From Glycomyces lechevalierae (GTDB lineage: Bacteria > Actinomycetota > Actinomycetes > Mycobacteriales > Micromonosporaceae), in NCBI RefSeq assembly GCF_027622945.1, contig NZ_JAPZVQ010000014.1, positions 62,001-126,000 on the forward strand: a stretch of 64,000 nucleotides of DNA. The letters run 5' to 3'. Positions 9,801 through 17,628 of the stretch are shown piece by piece. Both the position numbers and the translations under genes were made by a program. Position 1 is the stretch's first letter. Every line of letters starts with the position of its first letter. The notes under the pieces are model-generated. The model searched no databases. It was not told where the DNA came from and saw only the letters and a list, made by a program, of their open reading frames with translations.

Positions 9801-10751
9801 GAGTTCTGGCAGGGGGTCAAGATCCACACCCTGGTTTCATGCGGTGGCCATTGCAACGACCCCGCCGGTTCCCGCGAGGGCCAGTGGGACCTAGAGCGCC
9901 TGTTCAACAGGAGGCTGAAGGGCAAGCACGAGATCAGCTGCGGTTCTTGCGATGAAGACGTGTCAATCCAAGAGCTTCTCAGCGGTGTCGCTGTGCCGTC
10001 GACTTCCGAAGAGCGTTTCGCGAGCGCGGTCACCGGGGCACTTGACGAGAGATTCGACCTGCAAGCCGAACGCATACGCCAAGGAGGCTTCCAGTCGGGC
10101 GGTGAGATGGGAAATGAGATGACGAGCCTGATCACCCGCGCTGAGTCCTACCTTCAAGACATGCTGAAGGGTCTGGAAGGCGAGGCAGTGCACGGCCCTC
10201 GCCTGTTCACGCTCGATCTCATGGGCAGGAACGAGGCGGACCGGCCTTCCTCGGCCGCCGCTACCTGCAAGGTGACCTTGTGGTGTGAGTACTCGCGCAA
10301 GCCGGTCTGGACCTTTGGCCCCGATCCCCTTGAAGGGATCTACGCGCTGCAGATGCCGACGGAGTGGCTGTTCACGGCCGCCTCCTGGATCAACGCAATG
10401 TCGGTGCTGCTCAACGTCGCGCTCCCGGACCGTACTGAGGGCATGTCGCCGTACGTGTCCCAGACTCCATGGCGTGCAATCGAAGAGCAGGTTCTCTATA
10501 CGAGGCACGCGTTCATCGATGCCCGCCAGATCGGACGCGAAGACCTCACTTCAATCGGAGACGTGCGCCCGGACATGTTGCTCCGACAGCTCCACGCGAG
10601 TATCCGCGACAGCGGCGATCAGGGCTTGAACTTCGGTGGCCTTGTGCGCGTGCGGAACAGGGGTCGGTACCTCTGGGTGCATCCACGCTTTGAAGCCGAA
10701 CTCAATCCAGGCCTCCCCGAAATGGGCAGCGGGTCGACCAGCGACGTGTAG
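6879..10751 (+). CDS. Large LRR-Roc-COR (ROCO family) GTPase
   Basis: The protein has 1,290 aa. Residues 38-497 are 20 consecutive 23-residue leucine-rich repeats with consensus L..L.L..N.L..LPESIGNL. A Roc GTPase follows: P-loop GEGAVGKS (548-555) and switch II DFGGQ (597-601). The G4 position reads THGG where family members usually have THxD. A COR-like region (about 700-960) includes HWCHYPNIPGLNQLVVLKGDWL. Beyond it is a Cys-rich segment (SCGGHC near 988, CGSCD near 1021) resembling a zinc ribbon. A C-terminal domain of about 270 residues follows that I do not recognise; no kinase domain is present. ROCO proteins are dimeric GTP-regulated switches, and bacterial roles are mostly unknown. 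The ATG is chosen from AGGA about 10 bases upstream; the longer open frame upstream overlaps narI. No obvious partner gene is adjacent. Confidence 0.88.
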   Translation: MLDEAMQRIQEAKRTRQTVLDLSAMDLTELPEEVCEMTWLTGLILVSNQLSSLPESIGNLTRLIELRLFGNRLTALPESIGRLRALTILDLGYNRLTALPESIGDLTALEDLNLTHNNLVRLPDTLVDLRALTVLDLGQNDLEALPEAIGNLTELALLDLEGNDLRELPESVGSLTLLLELDLSANRLTALPESVGGLASLWRLDFNGNRLTELPESIGELRKLTELNCSSNNLGYLPDSICGLAHLIELDLDANDLSALPERIGDLGRLTGLGLHNNRLTALPSSFGDLTALTEIGLIGNRITSLPDSITRCTAVEEIHLLGNRLERLPESIGDLTAVRVLSLRDNDLQCLPESIGNLTALEDLDAWGCTLDALPESIGSLSSLVQLNVAFNRISEVPESIGNLTALTKLDLSFNQVALLPDSIGGLTALTVLDLRSNELSSLPESIGNLVELRTLDANENALSALPESIGNLDSLRKLNLERNHLSALPSTLARLPGLTELPVGGNPFSPEVAAVSDSGHEGLMTFLKEIATDGVDVREAKLVVVGEGAVGKSTLLAAMMGEPFEEDRDSTHGIEVKPLVLAEGNSEECVLNAWDFGGQPTYRPTHQLFFTAPAVYLVVWKPRHGPRRDNVEEWIELIRRRAGDEVRVHVVATHGGPKDRFAHIDEASLRQAHGQVIAGFHQIDSRTGEGIEALKAAVRGTASRLPHFERKLPGSWRRFQDSQRRSPEPYLEYGDYLARAAEHGLTETSARTLATVATDLGHWCHYPNIPGLNQLVVLKGDWLSAAVSLVIDDAQTVRDHGLIEHSSLKEIWDDPSNPSHLRDPEKVHRVLLRLMEKYEISYRVSGGHGGRPPTSLIAQLVDPSTPPLDRWEHYGRGLPVQSRILKFSDASGNFHLPEGLIYRLIVRLHQFSLGRERYEQSLHWTGGLVIDHGMHGRALIKLQRNQLMVAVKAVAPEYLLTMIVEEIRAHVGEFWQGVKIHTLVSCGGHCNDPAGSREGQWDLERLFNRRLKGKHEISCGSCDEDVSIQELLSGVAVPSTSEERFASAVTGALDERFDLQAERIRQGGFQSGGEMGNEMTSLITRAESYLQDMLKGLEGEAVHGPRLFTLDLMGRNEADRPSSAAATCKVTLWCEYSRKPVWTFGPDPLEGIYALQMPTEWLFTAASWINAMSVLLNVALPDRTEGMSPYVSQTPWRAIEEQVLYTRHAFIDARQIGREDLTSIGDVRPDMLLRQLHASIRDSGDQGLNFGGLVRVRNRGRYLWVHPRFEAELNPGLPEMGSGSTSDV

Positions 10752-10839
10752 CGCTGATCTGGATCACCGGTGCGTAGCAATGAAACTCGAGAAATTGCTG
10801 ACTGATCCGCCCTCTCGACGGCGCGGACGGCCTCTGGAC

Positions 10840-11436
10840 TCAGATTTCGGAGAGGAGTGCGGTCATGAATCCCCCCACTGCGCAGACGCTGGTCAGGATG
10901 ATGAACCAGAGCATGTAGCCGGCGTCGGCGGTGTGGAGCAGGATGCCCGCGAGGACGACGACCGCCGTGCTCACCAACGCGAGCAGGGTCGGGAAGAACC
11001 GCTCCGAGAAGTCGATCCCGTCGACCACGGCCCAGAGGACGACTCCCACCACGCCGCTGATGAGCATCGAGATCCCGATGGCGACGATGCCCCAGAAGAG
11101 GTTGTCGAAGGTCGAAGCAGACCAGGAGGTCGTCGCCACCCACGCGCTGTCGAGGCCGGAGGCCGAGTCGGCCTGGTCCGCGCCGTCATCGGCGACATCA
11201 GCGGTAGCGCCCTCACCTGACGGGGATGCGGTTTCGGCGCCTTCGGTTTCAGAGCCGGCCGACTGGTCGTCGTCCACACCAGGGTCGCCGGAGTCGTCAG
11301 CGTCGGCGGCGACGGATTCGGTGGCGGTGCTCGGGCTGAGTGTCCAGCCCTTCTCGTCCAGCCATTGCTGCCCGCCGAACAGCGCGAAGATGGTCGCGAT
11401 CCCCGAGAGCACTCCGATGAACCAGGCGAATCCCAT
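10840..11436 (-). CDS. Membrane protein with acidic linker
   Basis: I do not recognise a family. The 198-aa protein starts with a hydrophobic segment (MGFAWFIGVLSGIATIFALF). It continues with about 80 residues rich in Asp, Ser, Ala and Glu and almost free of Lys, then has three transmembrane segments in the last 90 residues (FWGIVAIGISMLISGVVGVV and two more). The layout suggests two anchored ends joined by an exposed acidic loop. The start at 11436 is favoured by AGGTGAG ten bases upstream; an in-frame ATG at 11469 (MEVRRQ) lacks a ribosome site but cannot be excluded. It converges with the ROCO gene across 88 bases, so it has its own promoter. Confidence 0.6.
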   Translation of the reverse strand: MGFAWFIGVLSGIATIFALFGGQQWLDEKGWTLSPSTATESVAADADDSGDPGVDDDQSAGSETEGAETASPSGEGATADVADDGADQADSASGLDSAWVATTSWSASTFDNLFWGIVAIGISMLISGVVGVVLWAVVDGIDFSERFFPTLLALVSTAVVVLAGILLHTADAGYMLWFIILTSVCAVGGFMTALLSEI

Positions 11437-11637
11437 CGCGAATGTTCTCACCTGTCGCCGAACCTCCATCGTTGAGCGAGCGCAGCCGGGCGAGCGGGCA
11501 CGATCGGCCGAGTTGAGCTGAGAACGCCTCCGGGTCAGGGCGTTCGATCCCGATCGTATCGGGATAGGGCCACTGTCTCCGGTCTGGTTCGCCCAATTTC
11601 CAGGAGACCTAGGGGCACCGATCAACCTGAAACAGGT

Positions 11638-12210
11638 TCAGCCCGAGGCCGGTCGGAGTCCGTCGAACAGCACCGTGATGAAGGCGTCGGCCAGCGCCGG
11701 GGTGTCGTTGCTGGCCTTGGCGATCGCGAAGGCCGTTTCGCCGAGGAGGGCCGTGATCGCGGCAGGGGCGATGTCGTCGCGGATTTCGCCTCGCTCCCTC
11801 GCCCGCTTCACCATCCCGGCCACGATCTCGACGAGTTCAGCGCGCAGCTTGCCGGTGGCGGGGAGATCCAGTCCGCCGAGCTGGTCGCTGACGGCGTAGT
11901 GCGCGGCCTGGAACGCCATGAGTTCGCGCATGAAGGCTCGCAGCGACTCCAGACCCTCGTCCCCGTTCCGGAGTTCCCTGCCTCGCTTGACGATCGGCTC
12001 CAATAGCTCGGCGACTGCCGCGTCGATGAGGGCGTCCTTGCCGCCGAAGGCGCGCACGACGGTGCCAGTGCCCATGCCCGCCCGCTTGGCGATGGCGTCG
12101 ACGCTGAGGGTCGTGCCTGCCTCGGCGAGAAGGGTGGTCGCGGCGTCGAGGGCGCGGCGGCGGTTGCGGACAGCGTCGGCGCGCAGGGGGCGTTCGTTCG
12201 GGGTTGACAA
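11638..12210 (-). CDS. TetR-family repressor of the adjacent monooxygenase
   Basis: The protein is a 190-aa regulator. The N-terminal helix-turn-helix is seen in ALDAATTLLAEAG, followed by VDAIAKRAGMGTGTVVRAFGGKDAL (residues 20-62), and a variable ligand-binding domain follows. The start is TTG at 12210, supported by GAGGA about 8 bases upstream. No ATG is available in the right place. The gene is divergent from the FAD monooxygenase at 12279, and the 68-base gap holds two inverted repeats. The classical reading is a self-regulating repressor that is released by a substrate of the monooxygenase. The ligand is not deducible. Confidence 0.9.
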   Translation of the reverse strand: MSTPNERPLRADAVRNRRRALDAATTLLAEAGTTLSVDAIAKRAGMGTGTVVRAFGGKDALIDAAVAELLEPIVKRGRELRNGDEGLESLRAFMRELMAFQAAHYAVSDQLGGLDLPATGKLRAELVEIVAGMVKRARERGEIRDDIAPAAITALLGETAFAIAKASNDTPALADAFITVLFDGLRPASG

Positions 12211-12257
12211 CTGGAATCCTCATTCCATATATTTATCTGGAACCTTGATTCCAGATA
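12204..12257 (+). promoter_or_regulatory. Promoter with two TetR operators between divergent genes
   Basis: A near-consensus promoter reads rightward: TTGACA (12204-12209), an 18-base spacer, then TATATT (12228-12233). Operator 1 is TGGAA-N6-TTCCA at 12212-12227, filling the spacer. Operator 2 at 12234-12257 has perfect 9-base arms, TATCTGGAA and TTCCAGATA, around 6 bases, and covers the expected start of transcription. The two centres are 26 bases apart. Operator 1 also overlaps the ribosome site of the TetR gene, so both directions should be repressed. Confidence 0.88.
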
Positions 12258-12278
12258 TTATCGCAAGGGAGCACCCCC

Positions 12279-13445
12279 GTGAACCAGCGCATCCTCATCG
12301 CCGGAGCCAGCATCGCCGGACTCGCCACCGCCTACTGGCTGACCGAATACGGCTTCGACGTCACCGTCGCCGAACGGGCCCCGAGCCCCCGCGCCGGCGG
12401 GAACGGCGTCGACGTCCGCGGACACGCCATCGCAGTGGTCGAGCGGATGGACCTGACCGAATCCGTACGGGCGGCCGCCGCAGACGTCCGCGCCATGCGA
12501 TTCGTCGACGCCGCCGGACGCACTACCGCGAGCATCCCCATCGACGAGCCCGGCGCCGTCGAGATCATGCGAGGCGACCTGGTGTCCTTGCTGCACAGGC
12601 AGAGCCGCGCCGACCACCGCTTCGGCGACGGCATCCGCGGCCTGCGCCAAGACGCCGACGGCGTCACCGTCGACTTCGAGCACGGGCCGAGCGAACGCTT
12701 CGACCTGGTCATCGGCGCCGACGGGATGCACTCCACCGTCCGACGCCTCGCCTTCGGACCCGCATCGCGCTTCGTGCGCCACCAGGGCCACTACTTCGCC
12801 TTCGCCAACGCCGACGCCCAACTCGGTGAGGACGCCGCGGTCACCATGTTCAACACCCCCGGAAAGATGGCCGGCCTCTACCGGTCCGGCAACCACGCAC
12901 AAGCCAAGGCCTACTTCATCTTCCGATCGCCCGACCTCGACCACGACCACCGCGACACCGACCGGCAACGCCGCCTGATCCGCGACGCCTTCCAGAACGA
13001 AACCGGCTGGCGCGTACCCGAACTGCTCGACACCGCACTGGCCGACCCGGACCTCTACTTCGACGCCCTCGCCCAAGTTCAGATGGACTCCTGGTCCAAC
13101 GGACGCATCGCCCTGATCGGAGACGCGGCCTGGTGCGCCTCCCCGGCCTCCGGAGCCGGAGCCGAACTCGCCCTGGTCGGCGCCTACCGCCTCGCCGGCG
13201 AACTCGCCTCATCACACGGCGAGCACCGAACCGCCTTCGCGCGCTTCGAAACCGCCCACCGCGGACTCGTCCGCCAGAAGCAGCAGATCGCCCCGAATGT
13301 GCGACTCATGGTCCCCAAGACCGACATCGGCCGCCGAGTCAGAAACACCCTCGCCCGACTCCCGATCCTCGGCCCACTGGGAGCACTGGAACGCCTGGCC
13401 CAAACGCGAACCCGCCCTCTCCCCGAATACACCCGAGCCGCCTGA
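12279..13445 (+). CDS. FAD-dependent aromatic-type monooxygenase
   Basis: This is a 388-aa group A flavoprotein monooxygenase related to the PHBH/TetX/Rox type, which hydroxylates an aromatic or polyketide-like substrate with NAD(P)H and O2. The N-terminal Rossmann motif is IAGASIAGLATAYWL. The mid-protein FAD/NADPH motif is VIGADGMHSTVR, and the second FAD motif LIGDAAWCASP precedes a GAGAELALVGAYRLAGEL helix. The GTG start at 12279 is preceded by AAGGGA at 8 bases. It is controlled by the divergent TetR through the operators just upstream. The substrate is unknown; detoxification or antibiotic inactivation is plausible. Confidence 0.88.
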   Translation: MNQRILIAGASIAGLATAYWLTEYGFDVTVAERAPSPRAGGNGVDVRGHAIAVVERMDLTESVRAAAADVRAMRFVDAAGRTTASIPIDEPGAVEIMRGDLVSLLHRQSRADHRFGDGIRGLRQDADGVTVDFEHGPSERFDLVIGADGMHSTVRRLAFGPASRFVRHQGHYFAFANADAQLGEDAAVTMFNTPGKMAGLYRSGNHAQAKAYFIFRSPDLDHDHRDTDRQRRLIRDAFQNETGWRVPELLDTALADPDLYFDALAQVQMDSWSNGRIALIGDAAWCASPASGAGAELALVGAYRLAGELASSHGEHRTAFARFETAHRGLVRQKQQIAPNVRLMVPKTDIGRRVRNTLARLPILGPLGALERLAQTRTRPLPEYTRAA

Positions 13446-14396
13446 CTCAGGACGCCTCGGCGAAGCGATTGGGAAGTCTTCCTCCTCTCCTCCTTGGCCA
13501 CTGCCCCTGCGTGCGCCCTCCCTCGGAAGGCATCCCCTCCGGAGATCACCGCAGCGCCAGAGTGTGGCGGTCGTGATGCCCGCGCCCCATGAACAGGTGC
13601 GGGTCGTGTTCTCCCGGGGACACCGTGGCGTACCGGCCGGGATGGGCCTTCCTTGCACACCACAAAGACGCGGGTGCGGAAGGGATTGTTTTCGCCGTGC
13701 GCGTGGCGTTGCCGAGTCGGGTCCTCTAATGACCGATCTGGCATTGCCATTCACAACAGCGGGTCTAGCTCATGTGCCTCGTTCAGAGCACTGCCGCGGC
13801 CGAGGTGATCCCGACCAACGATCTCCCACCCAGCACGCCCCCGCTAGGGGCCGTGGTCCGCTGTGGAACCCGATAGCACGAAGAGACTGAGCTGACGAGG
13901 CTCGGGAAAATCATCCGGTTTGGGTTTCGGCCAGAGGCTTGGCGTAGTCTGCTTGCACCTACTCGCCACCTGTACGTTTTCCGCATCCCTGTGCGTACAT
14001 CAATCATCCCTCGCACCACCCCACACCGTCATCACCCACAGGGGTACAAGACCCTCACATTCGCCCCAACCCCACTGCGCCCCAAGGAAACAACCCACCT
14101 CGACCACACCCCACCATCGCCGCCCGCCCGAACCGAAACCAGATCGAACCCTTACCCGCCAACGGCGGCCGCCCAACGCCCGCCTCCTCGCGGCAGCCCA
14201 AAGTGCTCCGCGAGGAACCGAACCCGATCGGCGAGATCTCTTCGCTCGACCCTCTCCGCTCGGCTGCGCGGTGCGCCGGCCGTGCACAAGGAGTCGAAAC
14301 GTTCCCGAGGCGGCGCTTTTCAACAATGGGGGCGGCCGATGTCGATCGAATCAAGGCGGGGATCATGCACAGGGCATCGATTCGGGAGGGGTCGGC
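13446..14396. other. 951-bp gap without a convincing gene
   Basis: Open frames here show no recognisable motif, lack good ribosome sites or extend into the flanking genes. The stretch 13900-14060 is less GC-rich than its surroundings and has irregular codon-position composition. It may be decayed sequence or a long regulatory region for the kinase gene at 14397. I see no tRNA, IS end or clear inverted repeat. Confidence 0.5.
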
Positions 14397-15050
14397 ATGA
14401 AAGGCGACGAAGCGATCCGTGAGCGGCTGCGGCATGTGTACTGGATCGGAGGCGGCAGCGGCGCAGGGAAATCGACAGTCGCTGCGGCGCTTGCGGATCG
14501 GTATGGACTCCAGCGCTACGGCACCGACGAGTCGATGCCGGATCACGCTCGCCGGACCACCGCCGCCGAGGCGCCGTACCTCCACGAGTTCAAAGGAATG
14601 AGCATGGACGAGCGGTGGCTCGACCGCTCGCCCGAGGTCATGCTCGAGACGTTCCACTGGTTCCGGGGCGAGGGATTCGACTTGATCGTCGAAGATCTGC
14701 TCGCGATGCCGCCGGATCAAGGCATCGTCGTCGAAGGGTTCCGTCTCCTTCCAGGACTGGTCGCGCCGCTGCTGGCCGACCGGCGCCAGGCCGTGTGGAT
14801 GCTGCCGACCGCCGACTTCCGGGCCTTCGCAGTCGACAAGCGGGCCAAGGCGACCGGGCGGCCGGGATTCATCCACCAGACCAGCGATCCCGAGCGTGCG
14901 GGAAGGAATCTCGCCGAGCGGGAGCGGATGTTCGCCGAGCGGCTGCGGGAGGAGACTCGCGAACTCGGGCTGCAGGCGATTACAGTCGATGCGGCTGTGC
15001 CCGAGAGCGAGTCGGTCCGCCGCGTGGCCGCGCTCTTCGGGCTCGCATGA
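14397..15050 (+). CDS. P-loop kinase-like protein (possible RNA end-repair partner)
   Basis: This 217-aa soluble P-loop protein has a Walker A motif GGGSGAGKST at residues 18-27, followed by LADRYGLQRYGTDESM. That arrangement is typical of AAA_33/polynucleotide- or nucleoside-kinase-like folds that phosphorylate small substrates. An acidic GIVVEGFRLLPGLV segment sits at the Walker B position. The ATG at 14397 has GGGAGGGG six bases upstream. It is followed 20 bases later by a PseT-type 3'-phosphatase, and an RlaP-like nucleotidyltransferase faces them. By context it could be the 5'-kinase half of a split polynucleotide kinase/phosphatase. The substrate cannot be read from sequence. Confidence 0.7.
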   Translation: MKGDEAIRERLRHVYWIGGGSGAGKSTVAAALADRYGLQRYGTDESMPDHARRTTAAEAPYLHEFKGMSMDERWLDRSPEVMLETFHWFRGEGFDLIVEDLLAMPPDQGIVVEGFRLLPGLVAPLLADRRQAVWMLPTADFRAFAVDKRAKATGRPGFIHQTSDPERAGRNLAERERMFAERLREETRELGLQAITVDAAVPESESVRRVAALFGLA

Positions 15051-15070
15051 CCCCTTGAAAGGAACCCCCC

Positions 15071-15493
15071 ATGCCTCAGGTCGTGATCGTCGACATCGAC
15101 GGGACCGTTGCGCTTCGGCTCGGTGAGAACGCGCGGTCGCCCTACCATTTTCACCGGGTGGGGGAGGACGCGCCGAACCCGGCCGTCATCGCTGTCGTGC
15201 GGGCGCTGGCACAGGCCGGGCACAAGGTCGTGTTCCTGTCGGGCCGGGACGAGGTGTGCCGGACCGACACGTTGACCTGGTTGAAGCGGCACGTCGGCCT
15301 CGCGGACTTCGAGTTGTACATGCGCAAGGCCGGCGACCAGCGCCGCGACGCGACCGTGAAGCGCGAGCTGTTCGACGCGCACCTGGCGCACCGCGAGGTG
15401 CTGTGCGTGCTCGACGACCGGGACCAGGTCGTGCGGATGTGGCGCGAGGAGCTGGGCCTGACGTGCCTGCAGGTCGCGTACGGCGACTTCTAG
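15071..15493 (+). CDS. HAD polynucleotide 3'-phosphatase domain protein (PseT-like)
   Basis: This 140-aa protein corresponds to the phosphatase half of T4 polynucleotide kinase (PseT), standing alone. HAD motif I is VDIDGT (Asp8 nucleophile and Asp10). SGRDEVCR, LYMRKAGDQRRD and VLDDRDQVVRMWR closely follow the PseT phosphatase signature, including the final basic patch. The enzyme would remove 3'-phosphate or 2',3'-cyclic phosphate from RNA or DNA ends. An AAAGGA ribosome site precedes the ATG. It forms an apparent operon with the kinase-like gene 20 bases upstream. It converges on the nucleotidyltransferase with only 9 bases between the stops. Confidence 0.85.
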   Translation: MPQVVIVDIDGTVALRLGENARSPYHFHRVGEDAPNPAVIAVVRALAQAGHKVVFLSGRDEVCRTDTLTWLKRHVGLADFELYMRKAGDQRRDATVKRELFDAHLAHREVLCVLDDRDQVVRMWREELGLTCLQVAYGDF

Positions 15494-15502
15494 CTGCGCC
15501 TT

Positions 15503-16276
15503 CTAGAACTTCCAGTGGCGGCGGTGGGCGTCGACCGACCACGCCGAGATGCGGTCGGTGTCGGCTTCGTCGGGCAGCGGCATGCCTGATTCGAGGCGGG
15601 CGAGGATCCGGGCCTTGACGTCGGCGAGGACGTCGTCGAGTTCAGCGACGCCGCCGGATTTGACGTTGAGGACGCGTTCGCGGTCGGCGTCGGGCATGGG
15701 CAGCGTGAGGCGGCCGTGTTCGGCGATCTCGAGGCCCTGGAGGCCGAGGCGGAGGGCGTGGGACGCGTACTTGACGTCGTACCCGTAGCGTTCGACCAGC
15801 TCGGGCCGGTTGGGCAGGCCGCCTTGGCGGCCGAGGCCGAGGAGGCGGTCGGTCTGGCCGTCGAGGTACCCGACGAAGCGTTCGACGGTGCGGCGGGAGA
15901 GGAACGCGGGCGCGAGGGCGCGCAGCTCCGCGCCGAGGTCGGTGACCGCGTAGACCGAGTCCTCGGGGGCGAAGAGCGGCAGCAGGATCGTGGGGTTCCC
16001 GGCGACGGCGAGCTTCAGGAACTTCCGCAGGGAGTACATGACGAGGTCGGTGTCGCCGTGCCCGGAGTGGTGGCCTTCGGGCTGGGTCCGCCACACGTAG
16101 TGGTCCATGGGTGCGCGCAGGCCGATGGCGCATTCGGGCGGTTCGACGAAGACGCCCATCTCGTCGTGGTCGTCGGTGCCCGCGATCGCGATGCCGTGCA
16201 GGCCCGAGCCGACCTCGGTGCGCAGGATCTCGCCGGCGCGGGCGGTTGCCGCGTCGCCGTGCTCGGTGTGGGTCAT
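15503..16276 (-). CDS. RlaP-like nucleotidyltransferase (DNA polymerase beta superfamily)
   Basis: This 257-aa protein has the polymerase-beta nucleotidyltransferase core near the N-terminus: GSGLHG (23-28) followed by DDHDEMGVFV with the metal-binding Asp36 and Asp38. The downstream pattern (DLVMYSLRKFLKLAVAGNPTILLPLF, then LGLQGLEIAEHGRL) is the one I associate with the RlaP family (RNA repair-associated nucleotidyltransferase, COG3541). Bacterial and phage relatives are often found with RNA ligases or kinase-phosphatases. The ATG at 16276 begins MTHTEHGDAA. It faces the kinase/phosphatase pair tail to tail. The nucleic acid it modifies is unknown. Confidence 0.75.
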   Translation of the reverse strand: MTHTEHGDAATARAGEILRTEVGSGLHGIAIAGTDDHDEMGVFVEPPECAIGLRAPMDHYVWRTQPEGHHSGHGDTDLVMYSLRKFLKLAVAGNPTILLPLFAPEDSVYAVTDLGAELRALAPAFLSRRTVERFVGYLDGQTDRLLGLGRQGGLPNRPELVERYGYDVKYASHALRLGLQGLEIAEHGRLTLPMPDADRERVLNVKSGGVAELDDVLADVKARILARLESGMPLPDEADTDRISAWSVDAHRRHWKF

Positions 16277-16407
16277 CGGGCCAGTCTGCCAAGCCGCGGA
16301 CCGCGACGCGAATGAGATTCGGGTCCGGTGGGAATCCGCCGAACGGGCCCGTTCATGCCCGTGCGCGGGACAATGGGGCCGATGCGACTAGCGAGCCGGA
16401 GGTCAAC

Positions 16408-17628
16408 GTGGGCAACGCGCCGTACGTCATCGTCGGGGGCGGCCTGGCCGCCTCGAGGGCCGCGCAGACCTTGCGCGCCGAGGGATTCGAGGGCGATCTG
16501 GTGGTCGTCACGGGGGAGGCGCACCGGCCGTACGAGCGGCCGCCGCTCTCCAAGGACTACCTGCGCGGCGAGGTCGATCGCTCGGCGGTGTTCACCGTCG
16601 ACGAGGGCTGGTACGCCCAGAACGCGGAGCTGCGCACCGGCGAGCCCGCGACGGGCCTCGACCCGGGCGCGCGGCGGCTGACCCTGGCCGACGGATCCGC
16701 CGTCGACTACAAGAAGCTCCTCATCGCCACCGGCTCGAGCCCCAGGCCGCTGCCGATCCCGGGCGCGGACCTGCAGGGCGTGCACCTGCTGCGCACCGTC
16801 GAGCAGTCCGATCTGCTGCACGCCGCGATCAAGGACGCCGGGCATGTGGCGATCGTCGGCGACGGCTGGATCGGCATGGAGGTCGCCGCTTCGGCGCGGC
16901 AGCTCGGCCGCGAGGTCACCGTGTTCGGGCTCGGCGCGCAGCCGCTCGAACGGGTCCTCGGCCCGGAGATGGGCCTCGTGTTCGGCCGCCTGCACACCGA
17001 CCACGGCGTGGAGCTGCTGCGCCGCACCCAGGTCGCGAAGATCATCGGCGAGCACGGGAAGGCCGTCGGAGTCGAGACCGGCGACGGCAGGCGCGTCGAC
17101 GCCGACGTGGTGCTCCTCGCGGTCGGCGCCACGCCCAACACCGGTCTCGCGGTGGAGGCCGGGATCAACCTGCGTCCCAAGGAACTCGGCGGCGGCATCG
17201 CCGTCGACGGCACCCTGCGCACGAGCGGCCCGGACGTGTGGGCCGCCGGCGACGTCGCGAGCATCCCTTCCGTCCACTACGGACGGCCGGTCCGGGTCGA
17301 GCACTGGCAGACCGCGCTCGAAACCGGGCCGCACGCCGCGAAGGCGATGCTCGGCGACGAGACCCCCTACGACAAGCTGCCGTACTTCTACACCGACCAG
17401 TACGACCTCGGCATGGAGTACCTCGGGTTCGTGGCCGGCCCGGACGCCTACGACGAGGTCGTCGTCTCCGGCAGCATCGAATCCCTTGAGTTCGTGGCGT
17501 TCTGGACCAAGGCGGGACGCGTGCTCGCGGGCATGGCCGTGAACACGTGGGACCGCATGGGCGAGATCGAGGCGCTCATCCGCGCCGCCGAGCCGCCGAG
17601 CCCGGAGGACCTGCAGTCATTCCGCTGA
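16408..17628 (+). CDS. FAD-dependent ferredoxin/rubredoxin-type reductase
   Basis: This 406-aa pyridine nucleotide-disulfide oxidoreductase-fold flavoprotein passes electrons from NAD(P)H to a small iron-sulfur partner, commonly for a P450 or dioxygenase. Visible parts are the FAD motif VIVGGGLAASRAAQTL at the N-terminus, RPPLSKDYLRG, LLIATGSSPRPLPIPG, the NAD(P)H motif HVAIVGDGWIGMEVA and VWAAGDVAS near residue 280. The C-terminal domain YTDQYDLGMEYLG is typical of the family. GTG at 16408 is chosen because GGAGGT ends five bases upstream. No ferredoxin or P450 gene is nearby. Its last 12 bases overlap the convergent PH-domain gene. Confidence 0.88.
   Translation: MGNAPYVIVGGGLAASRAAQTLRAEGFEGDLVVVTGEAHRPYERPPLSKDYLRGEVDRSAVFTVDEGWYAQNAELRTGEPATGLDPGARRLTLADGSAVDYKKLLIATGSSPRPLPIPGADLQGVHLLRTVEQSDLLHAAIKDAGHVAIVGDGWIGMEVAASARQLGREVTVFGLGAQPLERVLGPEMGLVFGRLHTDHGVELLRRTQVAKIIGEHGKAVGVETGDGRRVDADVVLLAVGATPNTGLAVEAGINLRPKELGGGIAVDGTLRTSGPDVWAAGDVASIPSVHYGRPVRVEHWQTALETGPHAAKAMLGDETPYDKLPYFYTDQYDLGMEYLGFVAGPDAYDEVVVSGSIESLEFVAFWTKAGRVLAGMAVNTWDRMGEIEALIRAAEPPSPEDLQSFR

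Noticed and set aside
7287..9827. 846-codon antisense frame across the ROCO gene
   Set aside because: The repeated LRR codons create an open antisense frame; the sense strand has all recognisable domains.
13184..13754. Two antisense frames overlapping the monooxygenase 3' end
   Set aside because: Partly a shadow of the monooxygenase, with no domain and no ribosome site.
13920..14396. N-terminal extension of the kinase-like gene
   Set aside because: Composition is not coding-like, and GGGAGGGG before ATG 14397 fixes the start.
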